This document shows positions 12,539 to 24,893 of a stretch of 64,000 nt of DNA, in pieces (position 1 is the first letter of the stretch; each line of letters begins with the position of its first letter). The position numbers and the translations under genes were made by a program. The notes under the pieces were generated by a model. It made no database searches. It had not been told where the DNA came from and was given only the letters and a program-made list of their open reading frames with translations. Source of the stretch: Silene latifolia (taxonomy: Eukaryota; Streptophyta; Magnoliopsida; Caryophyllales; Caryophyllaceae); the NCBI RefSeq assembly GCF_048544455.1, contig NC_133526.1:2992001-3056000 (forward strand), in the 5' to 3' direction.

Positions 12539-13438
12539 TAATCAATTGTTACTCATTATTGGAAGTAGCTAACAATAATAAACTCAATTATATGAACTTA
12601 AAACAAAAAAAGCCCTAATTTCATCAAACCCTAACTTAACCAATTCTAAATCTACCTTTAATTAATAACAAATAATCAATTTTTACTCAATATTATAGGT
12701 AAATAACAATGATAAACTCAATTAAATCAACAAAGCAAAAAAAATTAAAGAAGAAATCTATACCTAGAACAAATAAGGAATTAGAAGAGTAGAAGAGAGA
12801 TGAATAAGAGCTCACTGTGCGTGTAGGCTGGTAGTGGCCGGTGGTGACGTCGGTGGTGCGGCAGGATCACGGTGGCGGAGCGGCGGTGATGATGTGCGGT
12901 GGCGATGTTGAGTTTCTTCGCCTCTTGCGTTTTTCTTTTTCTAAGTAGAAACAAACACTGTTTTTCTACTCGGTCACCAAGTAGAGGATGACAACGGGCC
13001 GGTTCGATGTGGGCCGTGTAGGGTTGTAGACTGGCCGGGTTGATGGGGGGAGGTAGCCCACATCACGGGCTAGGAGGTGATGGCCCTAAATCGGTCCGGT
13101 TGGGTAAAATGGGCAAAAAAGGAGGCGGGTTTGGTCAGTGTGGGCTGGATAGAGCCGTAGAGGGAGCCCGGGACCGGCTCAGGTATAGGTGTGTGCCATG
13201 GGAGCGGACCAACGGGCTGAGGAATTGTTGACTCGGTTGGACGGGCCGAGCCAACCCGTACTTTTGTCTGCCTCTACCGACTAACTATACTAAATTTGTC
13301 GACCGATAAAGGCTGCGGTCGGTAAATTACCAACTATATATATTTTACCAACCAAACTCGGTCGGTGATATTGATTACCGACTGATTTACTAGTCGGGCG
13401 CTAATTTTCATTCGGTACTGGACACGTTTCTTTTAGTG
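12539..13438. mobile_element. Probable CACTA-derived segment, right end clear
   Basis: The right border reads, on the minus strand, CACTAAAAGAAACGTGTCC, the classic CACTA terminus. Subterminal repeats of CGGTCGGTAA and ACCGACTGA type lie at 13280-13400. The left border is not resolved; the AHL duplicate ends at about 12538 and foreign sequence follows. About 12780-12950 resembles the 5' end of a host gene in antisense, so the element may have captured DNA. Confidence 0.5.
12982..13276. mobile_element. Possible hAT-like insertion inside the CACTA segment
   Basis: It starts TAGAGGATGACAACGGGCC and ends with the complement of TAGAGGCAGACAAAAGTACG. The inside is GC-rich with repeated GGGCCGG words. 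I could not find a matching 8-bp target duplication, so the borders and the class are tentative. Confidence 0.35.
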
Positions 13439-13442
13439 CGAC

Positions 13443-14336
13443 TAGGGATGTCAGTGGGGCGGGTTTTGGCGGGTCTCGCCCCGCACCCGCCCCACTTGGG
13501 GCGGGCGCGGGTAATGATTTGACGGGTCATGGGGCGGGGATGGGTTTCAAAAGTATCATTCGTCGCGGGTCGTGGGGCGGGGATGGGTATCACATGAAAC
13601 CCGCCCCATACCCACCCCGCCCCACACCCACCCCGCCCGCCCCGCTCCGCATGTCCCCGCTCCGCTTATACCCGCCTCACTCATCTCCAAATCTCCAACC
13701 CACCTATAATAAGTAGTAGTAATAATTATACTATTATAATAATAATAATAAAAAATTATAACAAGAGGATAAAAAGCCCAAACTAATTTTTTTATAAAAC
13801 TACCCACCCAAATACCCAACAGTGGCCAACAATCTAAATCCCCAAAATAAGAAACCCTAACCCTCGACCTCCAATTCCATCGATCGATTTCCTCAAGCTC
13901 ATTTTTTCATTGTGTGAACGGAGCTTGGTAAGAATGCTAACAGAGCTTTAGTTGATTTGATGGAGCTTGGTGTGAAGCTCTCCACCACTTGATCAATGCC
14001 AGCTTTGTTTACTTTGGACATGTGTTTCATTGTTTGTAAAACTCTTTCATGGTTTGAAAACTTTGTGTACTAGTTAATTGAATGTATATTTTGCAAAAAC
14101 TTATTTGTATAAGTAGTACGACTAGTATATTTTAGATTTTAGATTTATATTTTTAAAAATTGTTTATGAGGAGATAAGTAATTTGGCGGGTCAACGGGTC
14201 CCCGCGGGGCGGGGACGGGTTTGAAAAGTTCAACCCGCCGCGGGTCGCGGGGCGGGTGTGGGTACGCATTATAGACTCGCGGGGCGGGTGCGGGTTCCCC
14301 CTCCTCCGCACCCACCCCGCCCCATTGACATCCCTA
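13443..14336. mobile_element. Non-autonomous hAT element with GC-rich arms, 894 bp
   Basis: Termini TAGGGATGTCAGTGGGGCGG and the complement TAGGGATGTCAATGGGGCGG are inverted and flanked by the 8-bp direct repeat AGTGCGAC (13435-13442 and 14337-14344), which fits the hAT superfamily. Both arms are runs of GGGCGGG words, in strong contrast to the AT-rich centre and surroundings. No transposase frame is visible. Its left target copy overlaps the CACTA terminus, so it landed on the CACTA/host junction. Confidence 0.8.
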
Positions 14337-15161
14337 AGTGCGACATCAAACAACCCATCACTCACAAGAGTCACAACTCACACCGCGTCTCTCTAACTCA
14401 CTCACCTATACTACGCACCACTTAAGACTCACCATCCACCATCTTTGACGATCACCCATCAGTCTATCACTCTAATTCTCCTTTCTCTCTTAACTCCATA
14501 ACACATTAAATACACTAGTTAATTTCTACGTGAAGTGTCATAATGCCGTGTTCAGGTCTAAATACATCACTTTAATTTAACCAATATGATTAATCAAATG
14601 AATGAATATTGAATAGAATACTTAACAACAATAATATTCTTTATCAGGAATGATTAAGTTCAATAAATATAATTAATCCTTTTAAGTAAATTTACACACA
14701 ATAAATTCAACTCAACCTGCAATCGAGCAAATCGTTAATCATAATCTTTTATACGATTCATTCTCATCCCTAAATTCTATTATTTCATTTACTTCCATAG
14801 GTTTGACTCCTTTCGTCCAGTTATTTCTTTATCTCCGCTTACAGAATAAAACCTTACTCCAACAATCCAACATTCCCTTTTTTTCATGAGCAGTACAAAA
14901 CTTTATTACCTTCGTCCCAGTTATTTGTTTATCTTTGATTCTGTCACAAAGACACTAACAAGTTGACGATGAATGACATAAATAAAATTAAATGAAATAG
15001 ATAAACAAATGACGAGATACGAGAGTCTAGAGACCTAGAAGACTAGAACCCTAATCCTAAAATCCAAACCCATAGATACCCTATTTATTAACTCCACATT
15101 TCACAATCCTCATTTTCTCACAACAATTCCACAATTCCCAAATCTAAACCTCCCAACAAAA

Positions 15162-18100
15162 ATGGACCACCACCCACATCACTCACATCACACACATCAA
15201 CCTCACCACCATAACAACCACCAACAACACCACCAATCACACACCATGTACACCTCTAACACCTCATCCTACACCACCCCACACATGATCTCCACCCCTA
15301 ACTACTCCTCCACCCACACTCACTCTCGTCCCCCTTTCAACCCATCTTTTCACGGTCTCGACCCGCTTAACTCCCCTTTTTCCGGTTCGGGCGGCGGAGG
15401 CGGCGATAATAATACCGGGTACGAGATTGACCCGAATACCCAGAAGAAGAAACGTGGTCGACCTAGGAAATACTCTCCTGATAACTCCGCCGCAGGCGGT
15501 GGAGGAACTGGTGGTGGTGGTGGCATTGGGTTAGCGTTATCTCCAATTCGTAGCGGTGGCGGTGGCGGTGGCGGAGGTGGAGGTGGAAGCGGAGGAGGGG
15601 GTGGAGAGAATTCTTCCGGGGTTACTCCGGATAATTCGTCGAAGAAGAACCGTGGTCGTCCGTCTGGGTCTAGTAAGAAGCAGTTGGATGCACTAGGTTT
15701 GGTCTCGGTTCTTCTCCGACTTAATTTCAGTTCATTTCAGTTTAGTTTTAAATTACGGGTTTCATAATTTGATTTATTAGTATTATAAAAGCGGTTTTAC
15801 TTCAATGATCGTAATTGTCTTTAGTTTTTGCCCTGTTGTATCGTAAAACCGTCTAGTAAACGAACTTCTAGCCATTATTCCGTCCGTCTCGATCATTTGT
15901 TTACCCCTCGGCTGAGAATAAAAATGTAAATAAATGAGCTAGACAAAGGGAGTACTCAGTATCATGTTTTGTAGGGAGAGTAAAATTGTGTTTAGTACTC
16001 CCTCCGTCCTGGTCAATTGTTGTCCTTTGGTTTTGGCACAAAGACCAAGGAGAGAGGAGAGGGCCAATAACTAAATGACAAGTGGAACAAATTGAATGAG
16101 AATGATCAAATTACTCATCAAGTTCATTCTTAAAATAGAAAGGACAATAAATGACTGAGACACCCAAAATGGAAAAGGACAACAAATGATCGGGACAAAG
16201 GGAGTAGATGTTTATACAATGTTTTATTGTAGAACCGTTTGGTAAGATACTTACATTTACTTCGTATTATAATGGTGACGGAGTTAAATGAGGTGTGAAG
16301 GTTGGTATTTGGTATTTGGTATTTGGTAGTATAAAATTAATGTATGTTGTATAACAGGGAGAATTTGGGTTGAAGCAGTTGGATGAACTAGGTTAGGGTT
16401 CTTAGTCGGTGTTCTTTTGTAGTTAGGTTCTGTTCTTTTTATGTCAGCTTAAGGAGTTTCGATGTAGAAGAAGTAAATGATGTGTAGAAGCGATAATAAG
16501 ATTGATGCATCATGCACGTCGTAGAATGAAAGAATTATGCTGAGACGTGTGTGTTTTCTTTGGTTGTTTTTTTGTGGGCAGGTAACTGTGGGGTTGGTTT
16601 CACGCCGCATGTTATCTTGGTGAATGCTGGAGAGGTACGTCTAGTGAATGATCCCCCCGCCCCCTCTCTCTCTCGAATAGTCGAATTTATGAATGTTGTG
16701 TTGGTTTCTAGAGAATTGCTTGTTATGTTGGGTTTGATTTGACTTGTAGTTGTTTTGTTGGACATGCATTAGTTTGCTTAAATTGTATCGTGAGAATCAT
16801 GATTATCTTGACTCGTAGTTTATGAGAACTTTGTTTTCACTCGTTAGATAAATCATGTTAAATGACACCAATGTGAGTTATGTAGGAGTGTGTATGAAAA
16901 GTATGCTACTCGCCTTGTTGACAAACAGCTGGTATAAGACCTTAAAAGTCTTAAACAGTTGTCGTGCGACCTTGACCTATTACGCAGAAACAAGTTCCAT
17001 ATTCGGGAAATGGTTAAGACATGTTTGTTGCCAGGGGCAACAAGATGAAGTTGATCTAGATAAAAAGATAGGCCATTGTTGTCTAAGACACCAAAATTGA
17101 TATGTCGATCTTCTTCGACCTAGTGTTGTCCATTCATTGTTATTGAATCTGCATTTTTTCCATCCTTTTCATTTTCAAGTTAAGCTTTTGGGTTGTGGGT
17201 AATGGATAGGTAGAGGTGGGGTTATGATATACCTCAAAATATGGGTGATAACTATTTCTCTCTCAATACTTATTCATTTACAACCTAGCTCTATAGTAGT
17301 ATAGTGAATGATGCTTTTGGTCCATCAAGCCCGAACGAGTAATTTTAAAATATGGGTGAAGTAAATGTATCCGTAGTTGTTTGAATCTAGCTGCTAGAGC
17401 ACTTGTCTTTAGTACCTTTGAGTTAGCTTCCTATTTATAATCGCTTACGGCTCTCTTTCTTTTCCCTGTAAAATATACATAATGTTTTGCATCACTTATA
17501 TGACTATTGAGTTTGTGGCTTAAGGTTGAAACATCCCCTCTAACCATAACGTCTACTTGTCATTTTGTGGGTGGCTTGAGGCCCATAGCATACAAACTTT
17601 CTGTCTTTGCTTTACGCATCAGATTATTATATAGTTATACAGAAATACTGTGACTAGTAGTTTTTTAGCTCTGAGGTTGTCATTCTTACATAGAAATTGT
17701 GAGGTTCCTGATTTCTATTTGTAGTAATTTTCGCATGATGTGAAAGTATTTGGAGGTTCATTATAGGCAGCATTTTTGTGTTCCCTGTCGTCTTTGCCTT
17801 TGCCGAGATCTCTTGACCTGAACCGATGATCAATTTTTGCCAGCCAAATCATCTTTATAATAACAAAACTACCCATTTCCCGTCTAAAAAAAAAGCGTCT
17901 TGTGTAGATAACTTTGTTGCCTCGCCGTTCTTATCTGTGGTTATGTTCTGTTTAGCTGGAATGAATTAGTATTGGTAGGTTGTTTGGGCCTGTCTTTTTC
18001 TAAGGTAATTACAAGATTTTCACCAACCTATTAGAAGAAGCGTGTCCTAGTGTAGCTTAAGGAAATGGTTTGTTATCATGCATCCATGCATCAAGGGTCC

Positions 18101-21100
18101 TAGTGTGGCTCAAGGGTCTGTTATTTTACATCTAGGGTCTGTTTTATTTGATTGTATCATCAATTTAAAAGGCATTTTATCCATTGAGAACTTTAACCTA
18201 AGACAGCCAGCTACCATCATGATGTGAACTCCGCTATGGGATTTTATAAATCTCAGCTCCATACAACTTAAATATTTTGGATATTGAATAGTCAATGCTT
18301 TGGAATATGATGGAATTTAGCAAAATGGTTTACTACATAACTAGACTAAGTGCGCTTCTTATATCGTCAAGCAGCAGTCACTCTATGCAACTCTCGACAC
18401 AATTTTCGTTACTTGTTTTCCGGACTTTGCCTCTGTGTTTCAGCACAGGGTTAGGACTATAGGAGGTTTAGTACATTTTGTCCCCTACATATCCTTGAGC
18501 AATAATCTTTGAGGCCCTTGTGTGCATGCTATTTTCTGTGTTACTGACGCTTGTTCCATTTAAAGACTACTGCAAGGTTGCTTCGTTCTGCTGTAATTCC
18601 TTTGTTCTTATTGTTTAGTGCCTTTTGGTCAACAGGATATATCATCAAAGATTGTGGCCTTCTCTAAGCAGGGAGCACGAACGGTTTGTGTTCTTTCTGC
18701 TAATGGCACCATTTGCAATGTAGATCTTCGTCAGCCTGCAATGTCTGGTGGTGTGGTGAAATATGAGGTATTTACTGTGCTCCACTTAAGAATTCGCTTT
18801 GTTCTCACTTCCCATCGTAGAATACAGCCATATCTGAAGTGAGTTTGTTTAAAATGTTGCTGTTTGTGGGTAAGAATTTTGATGTTTTTAGTTCCCACTT
18901 CTCTGCCACTTACCATAGAACAAGTAATGTTCCGTAACATCTATTGTTTGTGGCTTGACTGCCTATTATGTTTTTAGCTCCCAACACCTATTTTGTTTTT
19001 ATTTTGCAAACCTTTTCTCCTCTGGGAATTTCAGAATGTATGAAACTCGATAGCAGAGCAATGTTTTCTTCGTTGCTAGGTGACTTAGCGATACTAATTT
19101 GAAGAATAGCTTTCTTGGGGAAAGAGAATTTTCGATCAAGTGCCTGTGATCGCATATAGAACTTTCTTACTCTTCCTCCCTTCGCTGTCTAATCTTTTTG
19201 TTCCTTTTTTTTTCTGGCATAGTATGTGAAGAAGTTTTTGGTGATATTATTATGTTTAATTAACTTGTCTCAACTTGTGTATGTTCTACATTCTCAAGAC
19301 TTTGCTGGTTCTTTCAATTTCCGAACGAGTTCATTGAATTGTACTTGCTGTGTTGATGAGTACTCCTGTATGGGGGGTAATGTGATACCTATCGGAATGT
19401 GGGGTAACCTCTTAATGGAGCTGACATTAGTAGATATTAAACTCTTTCCGCTATCCATCACCCCTATAACCTCATACTTTCTTTTGTATTTTGCCTCCAT
19501 AACCCCAGTTACTATTTTCAAAATACAAGCAAGCCTTGAGTGGTGAAGTTTGTGTTCTGTGTTGCAGGGACGATATGAGATAATTTCTCTATCTGGCTCA
19601 TTCCTCTTCTCAGAAAACAGTGATGGTCAAGTCCGAACTGGTGGCTTGAGTGTGTCATTGGCAGGTACTGATGGCCGTGTGCTAGGTGGTGGTGTTGTCG
19701 GGGTTCTGCGAGCAGCATCTCCTGTTCAGGTTTAGTTAATGTCTTCTTGACCCTCTCTTGTGCTGTTTAACTTAAGTTGCCTTCTGTCCGCTTTATATGG
19801 TTTGCTGTTCCTTGTCTATGTGTGCATGCTCCTTCATACCTCTCACTCCTTAAATATTTCTGTACTTGTTTCCGAATGGAAAAAAACTAAATGGTGTCTA
19901 GTGTTTGATTACTGTGTTCATGGTTTACAAATCCGAGGCTTTTCCCTTTTTTATTTTTGGGTTTGTGATACCTGTCAATCTGACATTACTGCAAATTGCG
20001 AGTTTCTGTGCGTTGCTGCTTGACATATCCATCTTTTTCCCCTTTCTTTTTTTAAGACTCGCTTGGGATGGGGTAATTATTGAGTACTATTTACCAAGGT
20101 AATACTGCTCATCACAGCCATAGAAGTCATAAGGTAAAGGTAGTTAGGTAACACATGTAAGAAATATTTTGGAGGGTTTAATATTGAGTCTATGAAAGCG
20201 AATTTGGAGAATGAAACGCAAAGGGAATGGTTAAATGGCGGAGTAAACTCAAAAGAAGCAGGATTTGCCAATTTACAAATGAATTGGTAACTGCACTTAT
20301 TGAAGGCCCATCTGGGGATTATACCTCAGTATCGTAAGTTAGGAGTTAATTACAGAATACCCGATCTCCTTGAACCCTGTGTTACTGCGGGCCTGCGGCA
20401 TATGTCAGACTCTCCAACGCCAATGTTATGACACAATACTTTATTTTAGTCCAGAAACATGTAAATATGTAATATCTTCTCATAATGGCCGGGTCTGTCA
20501 CTCCGACATCATGTCACTCAGCTGAGTCAAAGTAACATAGCACAGATCTGCTAGCAATGGAGTACTGTATAGGTGGTTGATATTTCTTGCTGTCCCAACA
20601 TCTCTAGTGGTGCTACCCGGATAGCGTGGATGGTTTATGTGTAACTGATTATGGAGTAGTTTTAAGCGACAGTGGTGAATCAAACCATTTCTTATTTGCT
20701 TCTATTTTATTTCTGGAACAATTACTTTCTGGATTCTGCTTTCAAAGCTCATTTTGGCCAAACGACAGGTTTTCATGTAGTATATATTAGTATATAATAC
20801 TCTTATTTTATACTCGATATATTACTTTTACAATCCAATATATATATTCTTCCCGTAAAATTGTGAGAAATTTTACATTTTCTATTCGAGTAATTAGTAG
20901 TCAAAGGTGACTTAATTTTTAGTCTAACAAACATTCTCTGTCTGATTGTCTTCCAAATAATTTATTTTTTGTTTGTCTTCCAAATAATTTACTCAAGCTC
21001 TTGTGCATATTGCCAAGAGTGCGGAAAAAAAACTTTCTTCAACGTGGATGTCAGCTAACTGGTAAAATCATTGAGAGGTGGTACTCATGACTCGGGTCTG

Positions 21101-21487
21101 AAGCCTGTGACTTCCTTGATTTTGTGACGACAGACAATTGTCTTTGTGACTTCGTTTGCTAAAAAAAAGCATAATTTACTGGTCCTAACGGTGAATCTTG
21201 TGGCGCAGATAATTGTAGGCAGCTTCATTGCAGACGGGAAAAAGCCCAAGTACATGCCTTCAGTTACCAAATCTTCGCTGAACATTTCTGGATCGGTGCC
21301 TGCAGCGGCTGACAGTAACCCTCTATCCCAGGACGTTTCTACTGACGGATCTGATGACAATGGCAGTAACCATATTGATCGAAACACAGGATCCTATGCC
21401 AACTCTAATCATCCCGGCCATCATAACATGCAAATGTACTCTCAAATGCATTGGCCTAACCCTGGTTCCAAGATGCTTCAAAACTAG
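15162..21487 (+). CDS. AHL transcription factor (AT-hook plus PPC/DUF296), five exons
   Basis: Exons are 15162-15696, 16582-16634, 18636-18767, 19568-19729 and 21209-21487, joined by GT-AG introns in consistent phase to give 386 aa. The N-terminus is rich in His, Gln and Asn (1-30). AT-hook 1 (KKKRGRPRKYSP) has its core at 98-104. A Gly-rich stretch (111-148) leads to a second RGRP hook at 164-167. The PPC/DUF296 domain runs from GFTPHVI (about 184) through GRYEIISLSGSFL to VGSFIADG (about 306), followed by a Ser/Asn/His-rich tail. AHL proteins bind AT-rich DNA in the minor groove through the hooks; PPC domains assemble into trimers and recruit partners to affect growth, flowering and chromatin. 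Two hooks and multiple introns place it in the intron-containing AHL clade; I do not assign a number. The second hook lacks the usual Pro-Pro-Gly and reads RGRPSGS. Confidence 0.9.
15998..16204. mobile_element. Stowaway-like MITE in AHL intron 1
   Basis: CTCCCTCCGTCCTGGTCAAT at the left and its diverged complement (GATCGGGACAAAGGGAG) at the right, flanked by TA. Internal GGTTTTGGCACAAAGACCA is shared with the Stowaway at 56664-56869. A shorter, more decayed relative lies just upstream at about 15878-15955. Confidence 0.75.
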
Positions 21488-22072
21488 CCATCCCGCTTAT
21501 CATGATAGAGCCGCGACTGAGTCCAATTCCAAATTCTAACTCGTAGAAAGTATTTTCCTCTATTTTTTGTGGTCGAATGTGTATTTATTCTAGGTTATAC
21601 TACTCCCCTTTACTCGTGTCACTCGTGTAAATGAGATTATTACTCTAATGGTAGTAGCTGAGGTTCTTTTCGGTCATGGCGGTAATCAGATGATTTCCTC
21701 GACTTGAAATGTACGACTGGTAGGAATCCATTTCTGCTCCTGGCCAGGGCATCTTTTGCCGATCTTCTGAGATCTGATTGAATTCGAATTACATGTCCTA
21801 GATGCGTGGAAATTTTATTTACAGGCTATGTTCCTACTCCGTATGACTATATATTATTAAAAATAGAATTTTTGAAAAGTTGGTCTCTCATTATTCGAAA
21901 AGTTGGTCTCTCATTATCGGTTTTTCTATCATGTGTCCTTAGGGCACACGAGAAAAACACGTTATATTTGTTGACATCATGTTTTACTCACTTTCGAGAA
22001 TTTGATTCACAGCTTTTATGTATCAAGTATAGTATCGACGAACTTCATCCTTATCCATGATATATTATTATA
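21488..22072 (+). other. AHL 3' UTR and downstream DNA
   Basis: Sequence after the AHL stop codon has no further coding frame with support. Part of it must be 3' UTR; I see no clear polyadenylation signal that decides its end. Confidence 0.4.
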
Positions 22073-22272
22073 CTCCCTCCTATTTACTAAGTTCTTCCAC
22101 ATTAGTTTTGAGGTAAAATTTAGTGATTATGTGAATGTAAATGAAAGTAAGAGAGAGTATGTGGGGTCATAAGTTGTTATAGCCAGAGATAGTAGACAAA
22201 TAAGGAAAGTGAAAGATCTTTGTGAATTTGTTGTTTTAAGAAATGTGGAAAATCTTAAAGAATAGGAGGGAA
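22073..22272. mobile_element. Stowaway-like MITE, right end eroded
   Basis: The left end CTCCCTCCTATTTACTAAGT follows TA. The right end AAAGAATAGGAGGGA is its complement, but the last bases and the TA are altered. It abuts the inverted prolamin-like pseudo-copy. Confidence 0.6.
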
Positions 22273-22580
22273 ATATCAGCATACCGCAAACTAGTTGCAA
22301 AAAAAATTATTTATCAGTATTTTTGTATTTGCTTTATATTCAAAATAAAATGGATGACACAATAACTCCAAGCTTTGTTAATCCTACTCCAAATTTGCTT
22401 AGTTTGTAGTAATTGTTAATGTATTTGTCTATGAGATTAGAGACAAATAAGTAATGTATGAATAAATGATGAAATATAAGATAATTCAGCATATATATAA
22501 ATTATAATGTAGTAAGAACCCTTTTGAGAAAAGTAAAAGTATATAACTTTTACAATAACGATTCTTTTGGACCATTTGGT
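22273..22580 (-). pseudogene. Inverted, internally deleted copy of the prolamin-like peptide gene
   Basis: Read on the minus strand, 22580 to 22480 matches the promoters of the two intact genes (TCCAAAAGAATCGTTA, TTCTTACTACATTATAA, TTCATACATTACTTA). About 22400 to 22350 then matches their last coding part (ACTAAGCAAATTTGGAGTAG, giving KQIWSR then AWSYCV). The 3' end GCATACCGCAAAC (plus strand) is the complement of GTTTGCGGTATGC found after both genes. The start codon, signal peptide and first five cysteine positions are missing, so it cannot make the peptide. It is a third family member in opposite orientation. Confidence 0.75.
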
Positions 22581-22589
22581 TAATTATTA

Positions 22590-22904
22590 CTCCCTCCCAG
22601 TCGTCATAATGTTCCCCTTTGATAATGGCACGATACTTAAGGAAAAGTATTAAAATATGAGTAAAAGAGTTGTGTGGGGTTGATGATAGGAGAGAAGGAT
22701 GAATTATTAGTAGTTAAATAAAGAATTGTGGGGCCAAAACATAAAGGAAAGTAATAAAATAGGAGTAAAAGAGTTGTGTGGGGTTTGGTGATAGGAGAGA
22801 GAAATGAATAAAATAAGAGTAAAAGTTTCTAAAAATAGAAAGGGGAACATTACTTGAATAATCCTTTTTGGGAAAGAAGGAACATTATAGTGACTGGGAG
22901 GGAG
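22590..22904. mobile_element. Stowaway-like MITE, 315 bp
   Basis: Termini CTCCCTCCCAGTCGTCATAA and the complement of GTGACTGGGAGGGAG, flanked by TA (22588-22589 and 22905-22906). The interior has two similar direct subrepeats (AGTAAAAGAGTTGTGTGGGG). It sits in the spacer between the inverted pseudo-copy and the first intact peptide gene. Confidence 0.8.
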
Positions 22905-23124
22905 TATAACGTTATAATTTTATTAATGAAGAATTCATGACAACTAATGTTGAAGTATTTTGACTAATGCAAATTTTATAAATCTCTATTAAATAAGCAT
23001 TTGTCATTATACTTACCATTAGTTGTTATGCATTCTTCGTTAATAACATTAAATCCAAAAGAATTGTTACTCAAAAGTTATATACGTAAATACGTTTAGT
23101 TTTCTTAAAAAGTTCTTACTACAT

Positions 23125-23133
23125 TATAAATAG
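23125..23133 (+). promoter_or_regulatory. TATA box of first prolamin-like gene
   Basis: TATAAATAG lies 67-75 bp before the ATG at 23200, in sequence shared with the second gene and the inverted copy. Confidence 0.65.
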
Positions 23134-23199
23134 GACAAAAAGTATTACATATTTCATGATTCATGAATATATTACTTACAAAAATACAAATTCATTATT

Positions 23200-23589
23200 A
23201 TGGAGTCGAAAAAAACCACGATTATCCTAACCCTAACACTCGCATTAGGGATGCTTCTACTAACAATTAGTGAAGCAAGATCTATAATTAGCTATAATAA
23301 TTTAGAAGTAATTGCACCAATTTTAAATAATGGTGATAATTTTTTTAACCCATTAAAAATATGTGGGCATAAATTAGGTAGCACTTGTATAAATCAAATT
23401 TTTCGATATGTTTTTGACAAGAAGGATAATATTAGTCCCAATTGTTGTAGGAAATTACTTGATATGGGAAAGCAATGTCATCATCTTTTGACTGATCATA
23501 CTCTTAAAGGTCAAGATTTTGAAGAGCAAACTAAGCAAATTTGGAGTAGAAATAAGGAAGTTTGGAATTATTGTGTGGATTTGAGTTAA
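23200..23589 (+). CDS. Secreted six-cysteine prolamin-like (EC1/DUF1278-type) peptide
   Basis: One exon of 129 aa. Residues 1-27 form a signal peptide (MESKK, a hydrophobic run, then SEARS). The mature part has six Cys at 55, 63, 82, 83, 93 and 125, in the order C-C-CC-C-C with SPNCC at the double Cys. That is the pattern of the plant prolamin-like/ECA1 family, whose EC1 members are secreted by the egg cell to activate sperm, while others are seed or gametophyte peptides. Those roles belong to the family; nothing here shows which applies. The extension after the fifth Cys (HHLLTDHTLKGQDFEEQ) is long and charged. The start is supported by the TATA box at 23125 and by the paralogue at 24976. 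It is AT-rich with no intron. Confidence 0.85.
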   Translation: MESKKTTIILTLTLALGMLLLTISEARSIISYNNLEVIAPILNNGDNFFNPLKICGHKLGSTCINQIFRYVFDKKDNISPNCCRKLLDMGKQCHHLLTDHTLKGQDFEEQTKQIWSRNKEVWNYCVDLS

Positions 23590-24883
23590 TTGGGAGTTTT
23601 GATTGATATATCCGTCTTACGATTATAAGTCTCGTTTATGAAATTAATATGTAATAAAAATATTTATAATAGTGCTATTTTTTGTAATTTGTTTGCGGTA
23701 TGCTAATACTCCTATTATAATATTAATATTAGGAAATATGGAGTTAGTTCATCTTCGAATTAAAGATGAGAGTAATACATGATGTTTGAGCTAATTGATG
23801 AGCTGGAATCAATCAGCAATTCATTTTGTTTACTTTTAATTTTGACACAAAAACTTCATATGTGGATGGTGTTATTGATTGACAAGTGGATAATAAGTTG
23901 TGAATGATCAAATAACTTTTTAAAAATATTTTCAATATAGAAATGTAAATAAATGAATGAGACACTCGGCCATAAATGAAATACGTAAACAAATGACCGA
24001 AATGGAGAGAGTACGACGTGTAATATAGGGGGTGGATAATAAGCAGTGGACGGGATTAGACAAATTGAGTCGTATTTTGTCAGATCACTCAAGTCGTACA
24101 ATACGAGTTACATTTTCTTCATACTGTCTACCTTTATTTTTTACACAAAAATTTAAAAGAGAAAAAAGAATCAATTATAAATTTAGAGAGTTTTTTTTCT
24201 TTGATTTTAAAGTTTTAGTCCAACATGTAGATAGTTGGATGTCCAGGATGAAAAAATGTCACTGTTTACCAGCATAAAAATTAAAATAGAGATGAAAATA
24301 TAAACAAAACACCAACATTGAAATATATAAACAAATAATTGAACGAAACGATAAAATTATTATTTATAATATTTTTAGGTCACGGACATGAAAACTAATA
24401 ATAATTATTTTGTCCTCAGTTAAATAGGCATACTCAAATGTTTGACAAGCAAGAACTAAAAATTAGTATTGATTTTAAAAGAAAGTAATACTTTTTTGGT
24501 CTCAGTTATTTATTTTTATTTTTATTTTAGGGTGTCTTAATCAATTATTTACCTTTCTATTTTAAGAATACATTAGATGGACAATTTGATCTTATACACT
24601 TAATCTGGTTCATTTGTCATCTAACAATATTTGAAGCCTCCCTCTTTTCTTGATCTTTGTACAAGGTATATAAATGACCGGGACGAGTACTCTTTCTTTC
24701 ATGAGTTATGTGAATAAATAAACATAAAGAGTTCAACGTTAGTTTTATTAATCTGAATTAATTTAAGCATTGCTATTATACTACTAATTAACATTAGTTG
24801 TTATGCATATGTCATTAATAACATAATAAACATCACACTAATTAACCTAATGGTCCAAAACAATTGTTACCACAATATTACAT
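23590..24883. other. Spacer between tandem peptide genes
   Basis: The first about 120 bp matches the 3' flank of the second gene, including GTTTGCGGTATGC. Two decayed Stowaway-like stretches lie near 23830-24010 and 24480-24700 (CATTTGTCATCTAACAAT, ATAAATGACCGGGACGAGTA). The last about 150 bp is the duplicated promoter. No further gene is seen. Confidence 0.45.
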
Positions 24884-24893
24884 TATATATAAG
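24884..24893 (+). promoter_or_regulatory. TATA box of second prolamin-like gene
   Basis: TATATATAAG lies 83-92 bp before the ATG at 24976. Because it lies downstream of an earlier in-frame ATG at 24850, it argues that the earlier ATG is not the translation start. Confidence 0.6.

Noticed and set aside
13040-13716. Gly- and Pro-rich open frames
   Set aside because: They lie in the GC-rich hAT arms and disagree with each other across strands.
23856-24277. Short open frames between the peptide genes
   Set aside because: AT-rich, no homologue in the duplicated flanks, and partly within decayed Stowaway-like sequence.
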